Assembly: GCF_954871325.1 (NCBI RefSeq)
Contig: NC_088775.1
Location: forward strand, 68,859,561-68,923,560
Reading direction: 5' to 3'
Length of the DNA: 64,000 bases
From: Gordionus sp. m RMFG-2023
Lineage: Eukaryota > Nematomorpha > Gordioida > Chordodea > Parachordodidae
Program-made: the position numbers and the translations under genes
Shown here: positions 48,420-59,317 of the stretch, in pieces
Layout of the letters: every line of letters begins with the position of its first letter
Numbering within the stretch: the stretch's first letter is position 1
Notes under the pieces: generated by a model
What the model saw: only the letters and a program-made list of their open reading frames with translations
Told to the model about the DNA's origin: nothing
Databases searched by the model: none

Positions 48420-51010
48420 CAAATTGGTAAAATATTTAATAATCACAAAATGGTAGTTTATTGCCAGATCAAGTTAGGAAACTAAATGGAATCTAGTTAT
48501 TTTATATGTCAAAATCGGTCCATTGATTGACCTTTGCTATTATAATCTAAGAAAATTGTTGAATTTCTAATATAATTATATGAACAATAAATTTTATTAG
48601 GAAAAAAATATTTTCAAATAAATAATCAAATAAAAATATAAAACATATCCTTTAAAAAAAATTTAATAAATAAGAAAAATATCTATTAAAGATCATCTCG
48701 GCTTGAACCGTGGTTTAAATTGAACTGTGGTAGTTTCACATTTAAAATCATTTCTGTTTTTGTAAATGAGTGTATTATAATAATTCTTTTTAATTATATA
48801 TAGTAAATAAAATAGTATTGTTTTATCTTTTATATATGAAGTTATTCTTTATCTTATGTTTTTACTTTTTTGCATCTTAATAGGTTCCTTCTATTTTTCC
48901 TAGAGATTATTTGGCAATTAAAGTAACTTAAGTTCTTGAAAATTATTATATTAGTAATCAAGGGAAATAGATTATGAATCAAAATTACAATTTGTTGGCT
49001 CATGAAAAATCTTTATTGGAGCCTATCAGATTTTATTGAAAATGATATTATTATTTTAAATTGCAAATAAATAAAATTTTTCAGATATTTTGCTTTAAAT
49101 AGATATATTCAAACCAAAAAAATTGGACAATAATCCAGTTTGATCTTTATATATGGTCCCCAGTTTGGTTTGGTCTTTAATAATTGGCTCCAAACTGGGT
49201 CAAACCATGACCTGCACTAAAAATACATAGAATTATGCTAAGGGGAGGGAGGGTGCAATCATTAGTTTTAAGGTAATAAATTTTGGCATATCTCAATTAC
49301 TTTAAAATGAAATGACAATATCAATGTATTTTTATCATCCAAGTCTACCCACAATCCAAAATTTTTGCTCACTGCTTGCTTATTGAAGAAGCCAAAATGC
49401 AAATAATTTTTTGATTCTTCCATTTGGCTGCAGCTCCGGATTCTAACTCCTGTTTTTTTATTTCATTTTTTAATTACTATATTCAATCAGAGAAGAATGG
49501 AAAATATATTCTTTTTGGGACTATCCAGGCCAATATCTTATTTATCTGTTATGGCCTGGGCAAGCCTTGCAGAATTTTAACAAGTGTTTAGTTTACATAT
49601 ATTAATATTTAAATAATAATTCAATGACAGAAAAATATAATTAAAATAATGCAAGAAAATTGAGATATATAGAAAAAAATGTCAATTAAATATATTATTA
49701 TTATTCATGTCAATTTCTTTCTATAACAATTATATTATGTACAGGGCTGTGACTATAAAAAAATTCTTGTGGATGGGGGGGGGAAGGGGGTTTGTGTATT
49801 TCATCTTTCTGTAATTCTAAAAATGAGAAATGACTAAATTAAGTTATATTAATCATGATAATTTATGTAATTTCAAGCTTAATTTGTATAATAATAAGAA
49901 TAATTTATGCAATATAAATATTTTTTATTACAATTCACTTCAAATTGTGTGGAAATGGTAAAAAAATTGAAAATCTGCAAAAATTTTATTGAGGTAGTCA
50001 AGCCTCCTAATACCCCCCCCCCCCTCTGATAGAGGATTGACAAAATTTTATATAATCAAAATTGAATATATTCAATAAAAAAATGTTAATAACAGTATTT
50101 TTAAAAAAACATAAACACATATTATGCAACTTTTAATTTTAAAAAAAACCATATTTAAGAACTCAAACCATAACAAATATTAGTTTGGTTCAGGTTTAGT
50201 TTGAGATAAAAATAATAATTCATAGTTCAAATGTTAATAAAAAATAATAATATCTATCTCATTAACCTTCAAAAACTAGTTCAAACTTTTTTGTATATAA
50301 GCATATTAGAATAATGTAAAGAAAATAATTACCTTTATCACTATTCTCAACTTTATTATCATGAGTAGCTAGCACTGTCAAATAGTAATATACATATATA
50401 ATTATTATATAAATCAGTCAACTATTAATCATCTTTAAAAGAGTCAAAATATCAAAAGGTTTAACCCAGTTCACAAGCATTTTTAGAGGTTTGTCAGATC
50501 TAAATGACAATTTTTTTCTACAGTTCAGACATGGTAAAACAGTTATACTGGTTTATTTCAAATTCAGTTTTAATCAGCTTCTAACTAAGAAACCAATCCA
50601 CTCTTATATCATTGTATAACAATATAAATTTTCAAAATTAATTTTATATCAACCAAATATTAATTGTATAAACTAAAAATAATAAAGGGGAATAATGTTA
50701 TATAATGTTACATAATAAAAAACATCAAGTTAGTATACAATGTATTAAAATAATATTAAATTTTACTGTTATGACAAATAATTATAAAATTTAATCTTAT
50801 TTTGAAATTTAATGAAAAATATCTTACGATAGATCTTTGGCAATTTTCAAGAAATTGTTGCATTTTAGTCAAATATTTTAAATAACATGTGTCTAATCGA
50901 TATTCGTCGTTGAATCGAAATATAAAAAAAAATATGAATTTAATGGGAAAGAAATAACTGATGTTCAAATCCTTATCGGTTTAAAAAATTATCTATTCAT
51001 GTCTTTTTAA
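48420..51010. other. Intergenic, scattered transposon-end-like patches
   Basis: No gene recognised. Patches of Gs at about 49776-49793 and Cs at about 50013-50025 resemble the G/C-run ends of family-B hATs but lack the diagnostic neighbouring motifs. Confidence 0.35.
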
Positions 51011-51011
51011 G

Positions 51012-51756
51012 TTATTGCTGTTATAAAGTCCGATTTTGGTGCATTTTTAAAGACGGCCCAATTACGATTTTAGCCAAAAAATATTATGTAAGCCTCAATG
51101 ATATATATATAACTATAGATTGGCGATTCATTCATTCAATGCATTATAAAAGTGTCCTCGCATTTTAATCAGCTGTAGCGCCATTTTGTAGTTTGGTTAT
51201 CCATTATTTCTCAGCAAGAAATATTAATATATAATAAACAAGTCTACTACGATAATTTAGTTTTAAGGTTTCGATTTATGATATAATATTTTTTAGTTTC
51301 TTTTATTTTTAAATATTTTCATAAGATTTTTTTTATGAAGGTGGACTAGCTGATTATATTTTAAAAATGAATCTCAGACTAATCCACCTTCTTATTTTCT
51401 AAAATCAAGTTTAACCTAGTCCTGCATGGACTTATAAATCATATGTTAACGCATGTTAGGATACATGCAAAACAGATCTTTTAATATCACTATCATTTAT
51501 TATTTTATTTAGATAATGGGAGTGTACTGTGTTCATAATTGTAATAAAACAAATAAAATAAAATCTAATAACCATATTTCTTATCACAAGTATATTTTTT
51601 TGATATTTATTATTTTTTATATTTAAATAATTTAGGTCCAAGCCTTGCGATTATCTTTGAGTAAAATCGCCAATTATATAAAATTTATTTAGCTAAAATC
51701 TTAATCAAGTCGTTTTTATAAATCGACCCTAATCACGCTTTTTAAAAACACTAGAT
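51012..51756. mobile_element. Inverted-repeat element related to MITE family M
   Basis: The first about 70 bp (with GTCCGATTTTGG and ACGATTTTAGCCAAAAAA) are imperfectly inverted at the right end, which read on the minus strand gives TAGTGTTTTTAAAAAGCG, GTCGATTTATAAAAACG and AAGATTTTAGC. The same order of blocks occurs at the ends of the 222-bp MITE. I found no matching target duplication. It is non-coding. Confidence 0.5.
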
Positions 51757-52160
51757 GAAATACCTGATAGCGACAACTACACCCCATATTGGTAATGAGG
51801 AACATGGGGAAAATGTGTAGTAATTTGGTTGGTAGTAGTAAAAATAACAAAGGTGCCAAGATTCAGAATAAGGAAAATAAGCCTGAGCTTTTGAAAACAA
51901 ATAGATGGGGTTTAATTTGTTATTTATCTTTATATCAAATATTTTTAGAACCAACTGGCCTAAAGCAGGTGTTACTAAATAGGCCAACTTCACTAAAAAA
52001 AAGTTACTAATAATGGGATAATATTTTCTAGAAAGTTTTATAAATACAAATGTGTTAATGTGTTCAACAATTAATTGAAGCGGGTGCTGTTATTTGCTTT
52101 ACTTGTAGCTATAACTTAACTTTTACGATTAGTCCTTTTATAATTATACAACAGGCACAC

Positions 52161-52441
52161 TAGAGATCTGCAAAGGACGGGCTTGGGCCTAATTCTATTT
52201 AAAATAATCTGGTTCGGGCCGGGCCGGGCCTAATATTTTTAAAAAAAATTCGGGCCGGGTCGGGTCGGATTTTGGAAATTTTTTTAAATATATGTAAATT
52301 TATCAATTTTATATTGAATTTTATATGTAAAATAAAAATATTTGATTTTATATATTAAAACTAAACGACATATAACATATGTCTTTTATTTTGAGTAATT
52401 ATAAAAATTAATTTCTATATTTAAATTCGGGCCGGGCCGGT
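52161..52441. mobile_element. hAT-like terminal fragment with GGGCCGGG array
   Basis: Starts TAGAGATCTGCAAAGGACGG, a hAT-like terminus, followed by CGGGCCGGGCCGGGCC-type blocks separated by A/T runs. A second GGGCCGGGCCGG block lies at 52427-52439, directly before the Mutator-like region. The opposite end was not found. Confidence 0.5.
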
Positions 52442-52451
52442 GTAATGTTTT

Positions 52452-52860
52452 AAAAATACTCCATTTTTTTATATACTCCAATATTTAGTGATATTTACGT
52501 TTATGACTGACGTGCATATATTAAATATTACATTTTTAGTGATATTGACGTTTATGACTGACATAAAAATATTAAATATAATAAATTTAGTCAATTGGCA
52601 TTTATAACTGACGTATGAATAATAAATATTACCTATGATATTTAAGGCAATTAAAAATACTCCATTTTTTTATATACTCCAATATTTAGTGATATTGACG
52701 TTTATGACTGACGTGCATATATTAAATATTACATTTTTAGTGATATTGACGTTTATGACTGACATATAAATATTAAATATAATAAATTTAGTGAATTGGC
52801 ATTTAAAACTGACGTATGAATAATAAATATTATTTTTTCTATGTCCTATGATATTTAAGG
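52452..52860. repeat. 201-bp tandem duplication with internal about 50-bp repeats
   Basis: AAAAATACTCCATTTTTTTA starts at 52452 and again at about 52653, and the following sequence is repeated nearly unchanged. Inside each unit, GATATTGACGTTTATGACTG-type blocks recur about every 50 bp. Confidence 0.85.
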
Positions 52861-53075
52861 CAATTTTGCCTGATTCTCTTTAGAAATTATTAGATTTAAT
52901 ATTAAGTGTTAAAAATTTATATATTTATTTAAGGTTTAATTCGAAAATATCAAAGATTAACATATAAATCTTGCACTATCTATTATCACGTTACTGCTCA
53001 AAGTTAGAAACAATTTTCAGAATAATTTATTAAAATCCTTTATTTTTGTAAATATAAAGATAAAAAAATCAATTA

Positions 53076-53152
53076 ATAATATATGCGATATAAATAATAT
53101 ATGCGATATAAATAATATATGCGATATAAATAATATATGCGATATAAATATT
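53076..53152. repeat. 18-bp microsatellite
   Basis: ATATGCGATATAAATAAT repeats head to tail about four times. It is probably non-coding. Confidence 0.9.
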
Positions 53153-53291
53153 AATTAAAATTAATTATGCGATCAAAATGTTCGCTATGATTTATTAAAT
53201 AAATATTTACATTAAATTTTTTAATATTACTTAATTTTTTAATGGGCATATAGTATGCCCATTTATAAATAGTATGTATTAAAATATTTGT

Positions 53292-53917
53292 CTAAAGCAT
53301 AGTTGTCATTGCAACTATCTCCACCTCTGTACCATAAACGGCATTTTGAGCCATGCCCATCCTCTCCGGCGGGGTACCTATTAAATTAAAAAATTGATTT
53401 TATCAAATCTTAAAAATGTTACCAAAAGGTCGAATGTCATCAGGCTCTAGCATTTTCGATGCTTTTTCTGGTGTCTTAACTCCATCATCTAAAAAAATAT
53501 GTATATTAGATATTTTTTATTATACCTTTTTTGTTTATACAATTATAATCCTCTCCAACTATCGAATTTAGTATATTCATAACTAGATATTTTCAAAAAA
53601 GATTTAATATTAAATATATGAAAATATTACCCTTCATATGATTTTCTTCCGCATTACGCTTTAGATTTTTAATAGCTGGTTCTTGAAAATTTTCATCATC
53701 ATCTAAAAAAAGGAATATTATTTAATAATAAAATCCATTGTATACCTTTTATGGTACTAGAATAAAACTTTTCACTTGACCTAGGAACTGTTTAAAGTTA
53801 TTTAATAAATTTTTAAAAGTATTAACATTTTTTCTGTCCTGCTTTAATTGTGTCATCTTGATAAATATATAAATATATAATTAATTTTTTTTAAAACTAT
53901 ACCTTTTCTTGTAACAT
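53292..53917 (-). CDS. 3' part of a multi-microexon gene of unknown function
   Basis: Seven minus-strand exons (53903-53917, 53827-53856, 53746-53787, 53631-53702, 53526-53582, 53423-53488, 53292-53377) of 15-86 bp are separated by GT..AG introns of 37-48 bp. Every junction is phase 1 and the frame stays open to a TAG at 53292. The tail is about 122 residues, hydrophilic, with DDTIK, DDDENFQEPAIKNLKRNAEE, DDGVKTPEKASKMLEPDD and a C-terminal GMAQNAVYGTEVEIVAMTTM. Three exons start with Asp-Asp after the split codon, hinting at exon duplication. I do not recognise the protein. Upstream exons are not established; the repeat array at 55642-56345 is a candidate. Confidence 0.65.
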
Positions 53918-54189
53918 CTAAAAAATAATATTAAAAAATAAAAAATAACAAAGAAAATATTTAATGAGAATTTGTGTTGTGATGATTTAATGACACATAT
54001 TGACGATTAAATTTAAACCCATTCATGTATAATTATATTGCTAGCAGAAATAATTAAAATAACACATTTGTATTTATGTACATTATGTATAGATATTGAT
54101 AATTAATATTAAGATGGGTATTTGCTGTTTTGATAATTGAGTTTAAAATGTTTAACCATGAGTCATTATTGTTGATTTGATTCAAATTA

Positions 54190-54500
54190 TGTAGAAAATT
54201 ATTTGCTGGGGTTGGTAAATTAATATTAGAGATATTATATTTTTTAAGGATTATAGGAGTATATTTGTTTGAGGGTTTGAAGTATGTGTGATATTTATTG
54301 TTTCTTTGTTTATAAAAAGTTGATTATTTAAAGTAGCAAAACCAATAAGAGAATTAGTGATTTCATTACATAATTTCATGTTAAGGTCTCCTCCAATGAT
54401 GATAAAGTGATTTTTATTGAAATCTATAAAATATAAAAGATTAAATAGGCCTGTTTTCCATTCAAATAAAGATATGGCATTCCATTATTTCTCGGAGATG
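54190..54500 (-). pseudogene. Endonuclease-like (EEP/LINE type) fragment
   Basis: The minus strand encodes FNKNHFIIIGGDLNMKLCNE, resembling the GDFN motif of exonuclease-endonuclease-phosphatase domains in LINEs, followed by an open stretch to TNILL. It is too short to place in a family. Confidence 0.4.
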
Positions 54501-54587
54501 GCATTTTAAAGGCAAATATTTTAAATGTATCTTGAAGAAAATATATAAAACGATTTAACATCAGCCATTTTCCCGCAGACGATTTTT

Positions 54588-55595
54588 TCATCTGGTACCA
54601 AGCATCATGCACATATTTTTAACACAAAAATATGATTCCGCCTTTACAAGCCATAAAGCGACAATTTGAGATTGTCCATGACTATCTATTACAAGTAGAA
54701 TAAACAGTGGCATACCTAGATTGTTTAATTTGTAGGTAGCATCAATGAATATCACCTCAGGATAATATTTAAGATAATGGAGCATGCTAGCATCTTGAAA
54801 GTAAATGCCCAACAATTCACTATCATTTTCTAGGATTTCCAGAGCATGCTAGCATCTTAAAAGTAAATGCCCAACAATTCACTATCATTTTCTAGGATTT
54901 CCAGAGCATGCTAGCATCTTAAAAGTAAATGCCCAACAATTCACTATCATTTTCTAGGATTTCCACCACAGCTCCATTATCTTCCCTGAGTTGATTTATT
55001 ACATCAAGTAATACATTATCAGATGGCTTGTTTAATTTGGCTGAAATATTATGAATATCTCTCAGAGTCATCATCTGACCTGAATTAAGAACATATTCTT
55101 GTATTTTCACCTTATTAGCTTTAAAAGTGATAGCTTGCTCCACAATTTGTTTTTTTATTGGAGAAAGCCTTCTTTGTTTAGGGAGCATCTCATATAGTTT
55201 TTTATCTTGATTATATAAATCATGTTAGCTAAAAATCAAATAAATATGTCTAACCTAGATCATGGTTTTTATGATCTTTTACAAATGTGACAATATCTAA
55301 AGAATACACATTTAGTTTATCACACTGAAGAAAGACTGTGAACATAAAAATACATTCCTTGCGAAGACTAGATGAGGATCTTATACCTCTAGACTTATTT
55401 TTTTTTCAGTCCATATTTACATATATAATAAACTCGATTATATTTATATTGAGCTATAAATGCTTTGCTATAAGGTTCCTTTAATAAGTCTGATTTATTA
55501 ATAACTATGTTAAAAAAAAATTCTTTTTCATATATAGATATGGCATCGTTTAATTCATGTATAGAATTAAATTTAGCATTAAGATATAATGACAT
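54588..55595 (-). pseudogene. ZSWIM3-like MULE transposase, damaged
   Basis: The N-terminal part (55595 down to about 55262) starts MSLYLNAKFNSIHELNDAIS and contains the cysteine-bearing FAR1-like pattern up to VKDHKNHDL, with a frame change in the A-run near 55393. The middle (55188-54919) starts MLPKQRRLSPIKKQIVEQAI and reads DIHNISAKL. The core (54815-54588) has the catalytic-region stretch YYPEVIFIDATYKLNNLGMP then DSHGQSQIVALWLVKAE, typical of MULE transposases allied to ZSWIM1/3. A 62-bp triplication at 54781-54966 breaks the frame just before the core. The C-terminal part, including the SWIM zinc finger, is missing. Confidence 0.85.
54781..54966. repeat. 62-bp tandem triplication inside the MULE transposase
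   Basis: The block beginning AGCATGCTAGCATCTT starts at 54781, 54843 and 54905, and copies 2 and 3 are almost identical. Since 62 is not a multiple of three, each extra copy shifts the reading frame. Confidence 0.95.
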
Positions 55596-55641
55596 AATTA
55601 AAATAAATATATAAAACTATAGTGTAAAATATATTAATATG

Positions 55642-56345
55642 AACCTGTTTTTAAATCTTTAGCTTCTTGAATCAATGATAAATCTTTAGCTTCTTGAATC
55701 AATAATAAATCTTTAGCTTCTTGAATCAATGATAAATCTTTAGCCTTCTTTTATTTTCTAAAATAAAATAAAATTTATAATGTAAAATATATTAATATGA
55801 ACCTGTTTTTAAATCTTTAGCTTCTTGAATCAATGATTAGCTTCTTGAATCAATGATAAATCTTTAGCTTCTTTTATTTTCTAAAATAAAATAAAATTTA
55901 TAATGTAAAATATATTAATATGAACCTGTTTTTAAATCTTTAGCTTCTTGAATCAATGATAAATCTTTAGCTTCTTGAATCAATAATAAATCTTTAGCTT
56001 CTTGAATCAATGATAAATCTTTAGCCTTCTTTTATTTTCTAAAATAAAATAAAATTTATAATGTAAAATATATTAATATGAACCTGTTTTTAAATCTTTA
56101 GCTTCTTGAATCAATGATTAGCTTCTTGAATCAATGATAAATCTTTAGCTTCTTTTATTTTCTAAAATAAAATAAAATTTATAATGTAAAATATATTAAT
56201 ATGAACCTGTATTTTTAAATCTTTAGCTTCTTGAATCAATAATAAATCTTTAGCTTCTTGAATCAATGATAAATTTGTAGCGTCTTTTATTTTCTATAAT
56301 AAAATAAAATTTATAATGTAAAATATATGAATATGAACCTGTATT
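55642..56345 (-). repeat. Tandem array of exon-like units encoding a nine-residue repeat
   Basis: On the minus strand each unit has a donor-like end (CAG then GTTCATATTAATATATTTTA), about 45 bp of intron-like sequence ending TTTTATTTTAG, and an exon-like block of 27-bp repeats coding EAKDLSLIQ. Unit starts (GAACCTG on the plus strand) fall at about 55642, 55799, 55923, 56081, 56205 and 56335, so spacings alternate 157/124/158/124/130 bp, a 281-bp dimer present twice. The unit at about 56205-56330 is fully open (KDATNLSLIQEAKDLLLIQE on); others carry small deletions. It could be a real repetitive exon set or a satellite derived from one. Confidence 0.75.
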
Positions 56346-56375
56346 TATTTTTTAAAATGGAGTTTAAAAAAGGCG

Positions 56376-56585
56376 TCAACGGGGCAAATATCCTTTGCGA
56401 CCTAAAAAATTTGACTGGAAATTCAAAAAAATCGCCTCAGCATCATCAGCTCCAGAATAATGTTTCTTGATTGACATGAGCACTTTTTCAAAAAAAATAT
56501 CATTATAAAAATTACATTGATCTAAATATACTCTGATATGTAAATACATTATAATCGAACAATATGATCTGAAAATACTCCACAA
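56376..56585 (-). CDS. Hypothetical 69-residue open frame next to the right MULE end
   Basis: The C-terminal part, SGADDAEAIFLNFQSNFLGR then KGYLPR, is protein-like. It sits between the right inverted end (56594-56634) and the exon-like array and could be a 5' exon of the microexon gene. Unrecognised. Confidence 0.3.
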   Translation of the reverse strand: MWSIFRSYCSIIMYLHIRVYLDQCNFYNDIFFEKVLMSIKKHYSGADDAEAIFLNFQSNFLGRKGYLPR

Positions 56586-56639
56586 ATAAGCTTAAAGGAG
56601 TATATAAAAAAATGGAGTATTTTTAAAACGTTACAATCC

Positions 56640-56780
56640 AAACCGAACTAGAACCAAATCGTTAAACCGCTATAAACCGGTATTTTTTTATCAAACCTGA
56701 ACCGTAACTAAACCGCTAAAAAAATTCTTGTTGAACCTGAACCGAACCGCTAAAATGCCTCTGAACCGGTTTCTTACAAT
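56640..56780. mobile_element. Fragment of hAT family D ends
   Basis: Several AACCGNTAWAACC, GAACCGTAAC and GAACCGAACCGCTAAA blocks, as in the subterminal arrays at 40254 and 43330-43491. There is no transposase and there are no clear termini. Confidence 0.6.
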
Positions 56781-56969
56781 ATAATATGTAAGTTATTATT
56801 AGAATATTGAAAAAAATTCAATTATATTCGAATTATTTTAAAAATTATCATCAATCACATTTGATTGATAAGTGTCGGTCATAATTTTTATAAACTTTAT
56901 ATTGTCATTTAAGCTTATAAATTATAATGCTTAGAGAAAAATTAAATCCAAAATATTATTATAAATGAC

Positions 56970-58881
56970 CATTGGCGTACGCAGCGGGGGGGGGGGGGGG
57001 ATCAAAACATGCAGATGCCGGATATATTTTTCAAAAATATTATTGTTTATATTAATTTATATTTGTTAATATTAATTTATATCTCATATTAAATATATAT
57101 TTTATTACATTTATTATCACATTCATAAGTTATTTTATCAATTAATTTCGATTTCAAGTTTTCCGGCGTAATATTTACTTATTATTTTCAAATTTTTAGT
57201 GGCGTAAAATTTATCTTTTTGTTTCAAATTTCTAGTCAAATAATAATTATTTCTGAAACTTCTGGTCCAACAGGGTAAAAGAAATTGCAACCTTGTCCAA
57301 CGAGATAGAGCCTCTTCCATCAAGCACTAACAGCTATTAAGGAGTTGGAAGAGCCAATTATTTGCTATTACTGAAATATCACAATGGCCTGAAAGAAATA
57401 TATCCTCAAAAGCAAGAAAATTATTGAATTCAATGCTTATTCCAAATTTTATTTCTCATTAGAATGTATTATTTATTATACAACTATTTTAAGTATTACT
57501 TTTCAAAAACATGACATTAATTTGATTAAGAAAAGGAGAATAGCTGAGAGCATTTTATCAGAACTTAAGGAAATTAGGGCTTATGTTGATGAAGAATTTT
57601 ATATTTTATTATTGAGTCAAAAGCAGAGCTATACGTGTTTAATATTTGTCTCCCTCGACTTGTAGCAAGGCAAGCTCATCGTTAAAACATTAATATAGGA
57701 TCAGTAGAAGAGTATATCTTAGATGCAGATACATTTATAACCCAAATAAATGAATTTTTAATTCATCATGCAGCACTTACATCTGCAAATATTACTTCCA
57801 CAAAGGCCTTCCTAACCTTTTTCAGATGGTGATAGAAAAAAAAATATTTGTTAGATTTTTATTATGAAGATGTTAAAGTATCTTATGATGCCTTACTAGC
57901 TGAATAACTATGTTTATAAGATTAACTATAGTTGATATAGTCCCAAAAAATGCTATGGATGCTCTGCATTATTTCAAACACATTTTAGATTAAATTCCCA
58001 ATATATTAAAAGGGTTTATAAATTCTTCCCATTAGTAAACTAATGAGAGAACACTCTTTTTTAAGAAGAATAACAGAGGCTTGCAGAAGTACCATTTGCA
58101 GGACACGGCCCGGATTTTTTAAAGATTTTTTACTACCCGGCCTGGGGTTTTTTTAAAAAATTTTCAGGCTCGGCCCTTTTTTTAAAAAACTTTCAGGCTC
58201 GACCCGGCTTTTTTTAAAAAAATTTTAGGCCCGGCTCGGCCTTTTTTTTTAAATTTTCAGGCACGGCCAGGATTTTTTTAAAATAAATTATATTTTTTGA
58301 TTTTTATAGCTAATAATAACGATTTCAAATATAGGCTGTTTTAAAAAATAGAGCCCGCCTGGGTGTTTTTTTTAAAATAATTCAGGCCCGGCTTGGGTGT
58401 TTTTTTAAAAAAATTCAGGTCCGGCACGAGTGTTTTTTAAAAAAATTATCGGGCCCGGCCCGGGTATATTAAAAAAATTAAAATACTGTCCGGCCCAGGG
58501 GCCGGGCCTGCAGGTCTCTGAAAAACATACCAAGAAGTACAACATGTGAAAGTAGATTGAAAGGTTTGGATCTTTTGAATATTCATAGGCATTTGACGAC
58601 AAGCAAGGATGAGATAATTGCAAAATTAGCTCAATCCCAACGAATATTGGATTTTACATTGTAAATATATAACATACAAAATACAATTATTCTTAAGAAA
58701 CTTTTTGTGTAAAGGCTCAAAAAATTCAAATTTCTATTTTGGGTCATTTAAGTGATTCAATTTTTTTATAATTCACATTAATTTAAAATTGTGTATTAGG
58801 AATAGTTATTAGTCCTAATAATAATATTTCTTTAAAAAATTTATTATCCCCCCCTAGATTAAATTCCTGCGTACGCGCCTG
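56970..58881 (+). mobile_element. ZMYM1-type hAT transposon family E, degenerate
   Basis: The left end is CATTGGCGTACGCAGCGGGG and the right end, inverted, CAGGCGCGTACGCAGGAATT. TAAATGAC is present exactly on both sides (56962-56969 and 58882-58889). The plus strand holds transposase remnants: ISILSELKEIR-like and AYVDEEFYILLLSQ near 57590, EEYILDADTFITQINEFLIH near 57705-57760, and RLKGLDLLNIHRHLTTSKDE near 58555-58615, in the order expected of ZMYM1-type hATs. A GC-rich insertion (about 58095-58516) interrupts the C-terminal part. It is related to family B by both ends and protein. Confidence 0.9.
58095..58516. mobile_element. GC-rich CCCGGCC/A-T-run insertion inside hAT family E
   Basis: About ten blocks of GGCCCGGC-type sequence alternate with T6-8/A6-8 runs. 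The left edge TGCAGGACACGGCCCGG and the inverted right edge CAGAGACCTGCAGGCCCGG are similar and hAT-like. AGAAGTAC occurs shortly outside both edges within the split transposase codons for RST, consistent with a duplicated target, although the edges do not abut it exactly. Confidence 0.6.
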
Positions 58882-59199
58882 TAAATGACACATCAAATCT
58901 GATATCATATTGGCAGTGCCGTCTACCCAAGTTAGTGTGGAAGATGTTTTTCAACAATTAAATTTATACTATCTCTTTATATATGTAATTTGAGTGAGAC
59001 CAATTTAAAATATATTAATTGTGCAGCTTAATAAAAAAAATTTAAGTAAAAAAAGTAAAATATATTGATATTTATAAATTAAATATTATTTTATAATGTG
59101 CGGTTTTATACATGTGTTTTTAAATTAATGATAAAATAAAAAAATATTTTCCCTTTACATAATTCGAATGTAGGTTTTAATACAAGTGTTCAAACCGGG

Positions 59200-59317
59200 T
59201 TTTAGAGGTTCGAACCGAACCGATATTTTAATTTTTTATAAACCGAATCTGAACCTTGAACCGTTATTTTTATCCGAACCTGAACCCGAACCGTTATTCG
59301 TTTCGGTTTGGATCCCT
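59200..59317. mobile_element. 118-bp hAT family D-like fragment or MITE
   Basis: GAGGTTCGAACCGAACCGAT at the left and, inverted, CAGGGATCCAAACCGAAACG at the right, with GAACCGTTAT motifs between them. No coding sequence. Confidence 0.6.

Larger units (their letters stand above)
52442..56634 (-). mobile_element. Mutator-like (MULE, ZSWIM3-type) element or region with inverted ends
   Basis: The left end GTAATGTTTTAAAAATACTC (continuing CATTTTTTTATATACTCC) is inverted at the right end, GTAACGTTTTAAAAATACTC, over about 40 bp. Between them the minus strand carries a damaged ZSWIM3-like MULE transposase (54588-55595), a seven-microexon gene tail (53292-53917) and an exon-like repeat array (55642-56345). 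A 201-bp tandem duplication repeats the left terminus at about 52653. I could not find a 9-bp target duplication, and an endonuclease-like relic near 54380 is foreign to MULEs, so the unit as a whole is an inference. Confidence 0.6.

Noticed and set aside
55642-56345. CRISPR-like array (regular repeats with spacers).
   Set aside because: The genome is eukaryotic, the spacers are themselves repeated, and the borders look like splice sites.
52432-56643. Nine-base target duplication around the MULE-like unit.
   Set aside because: The flanks GGGCCGGT and AATCCAAAC do not match, so I do not claim one.
34430-59220. GGTTCGA-type motifs (for example near 34432 and 59207) as tRNA T-arms.
   Set aside because: No acceptor or anticodon arms could be paired around them, and the one at 59207 belongs to a hAT end.
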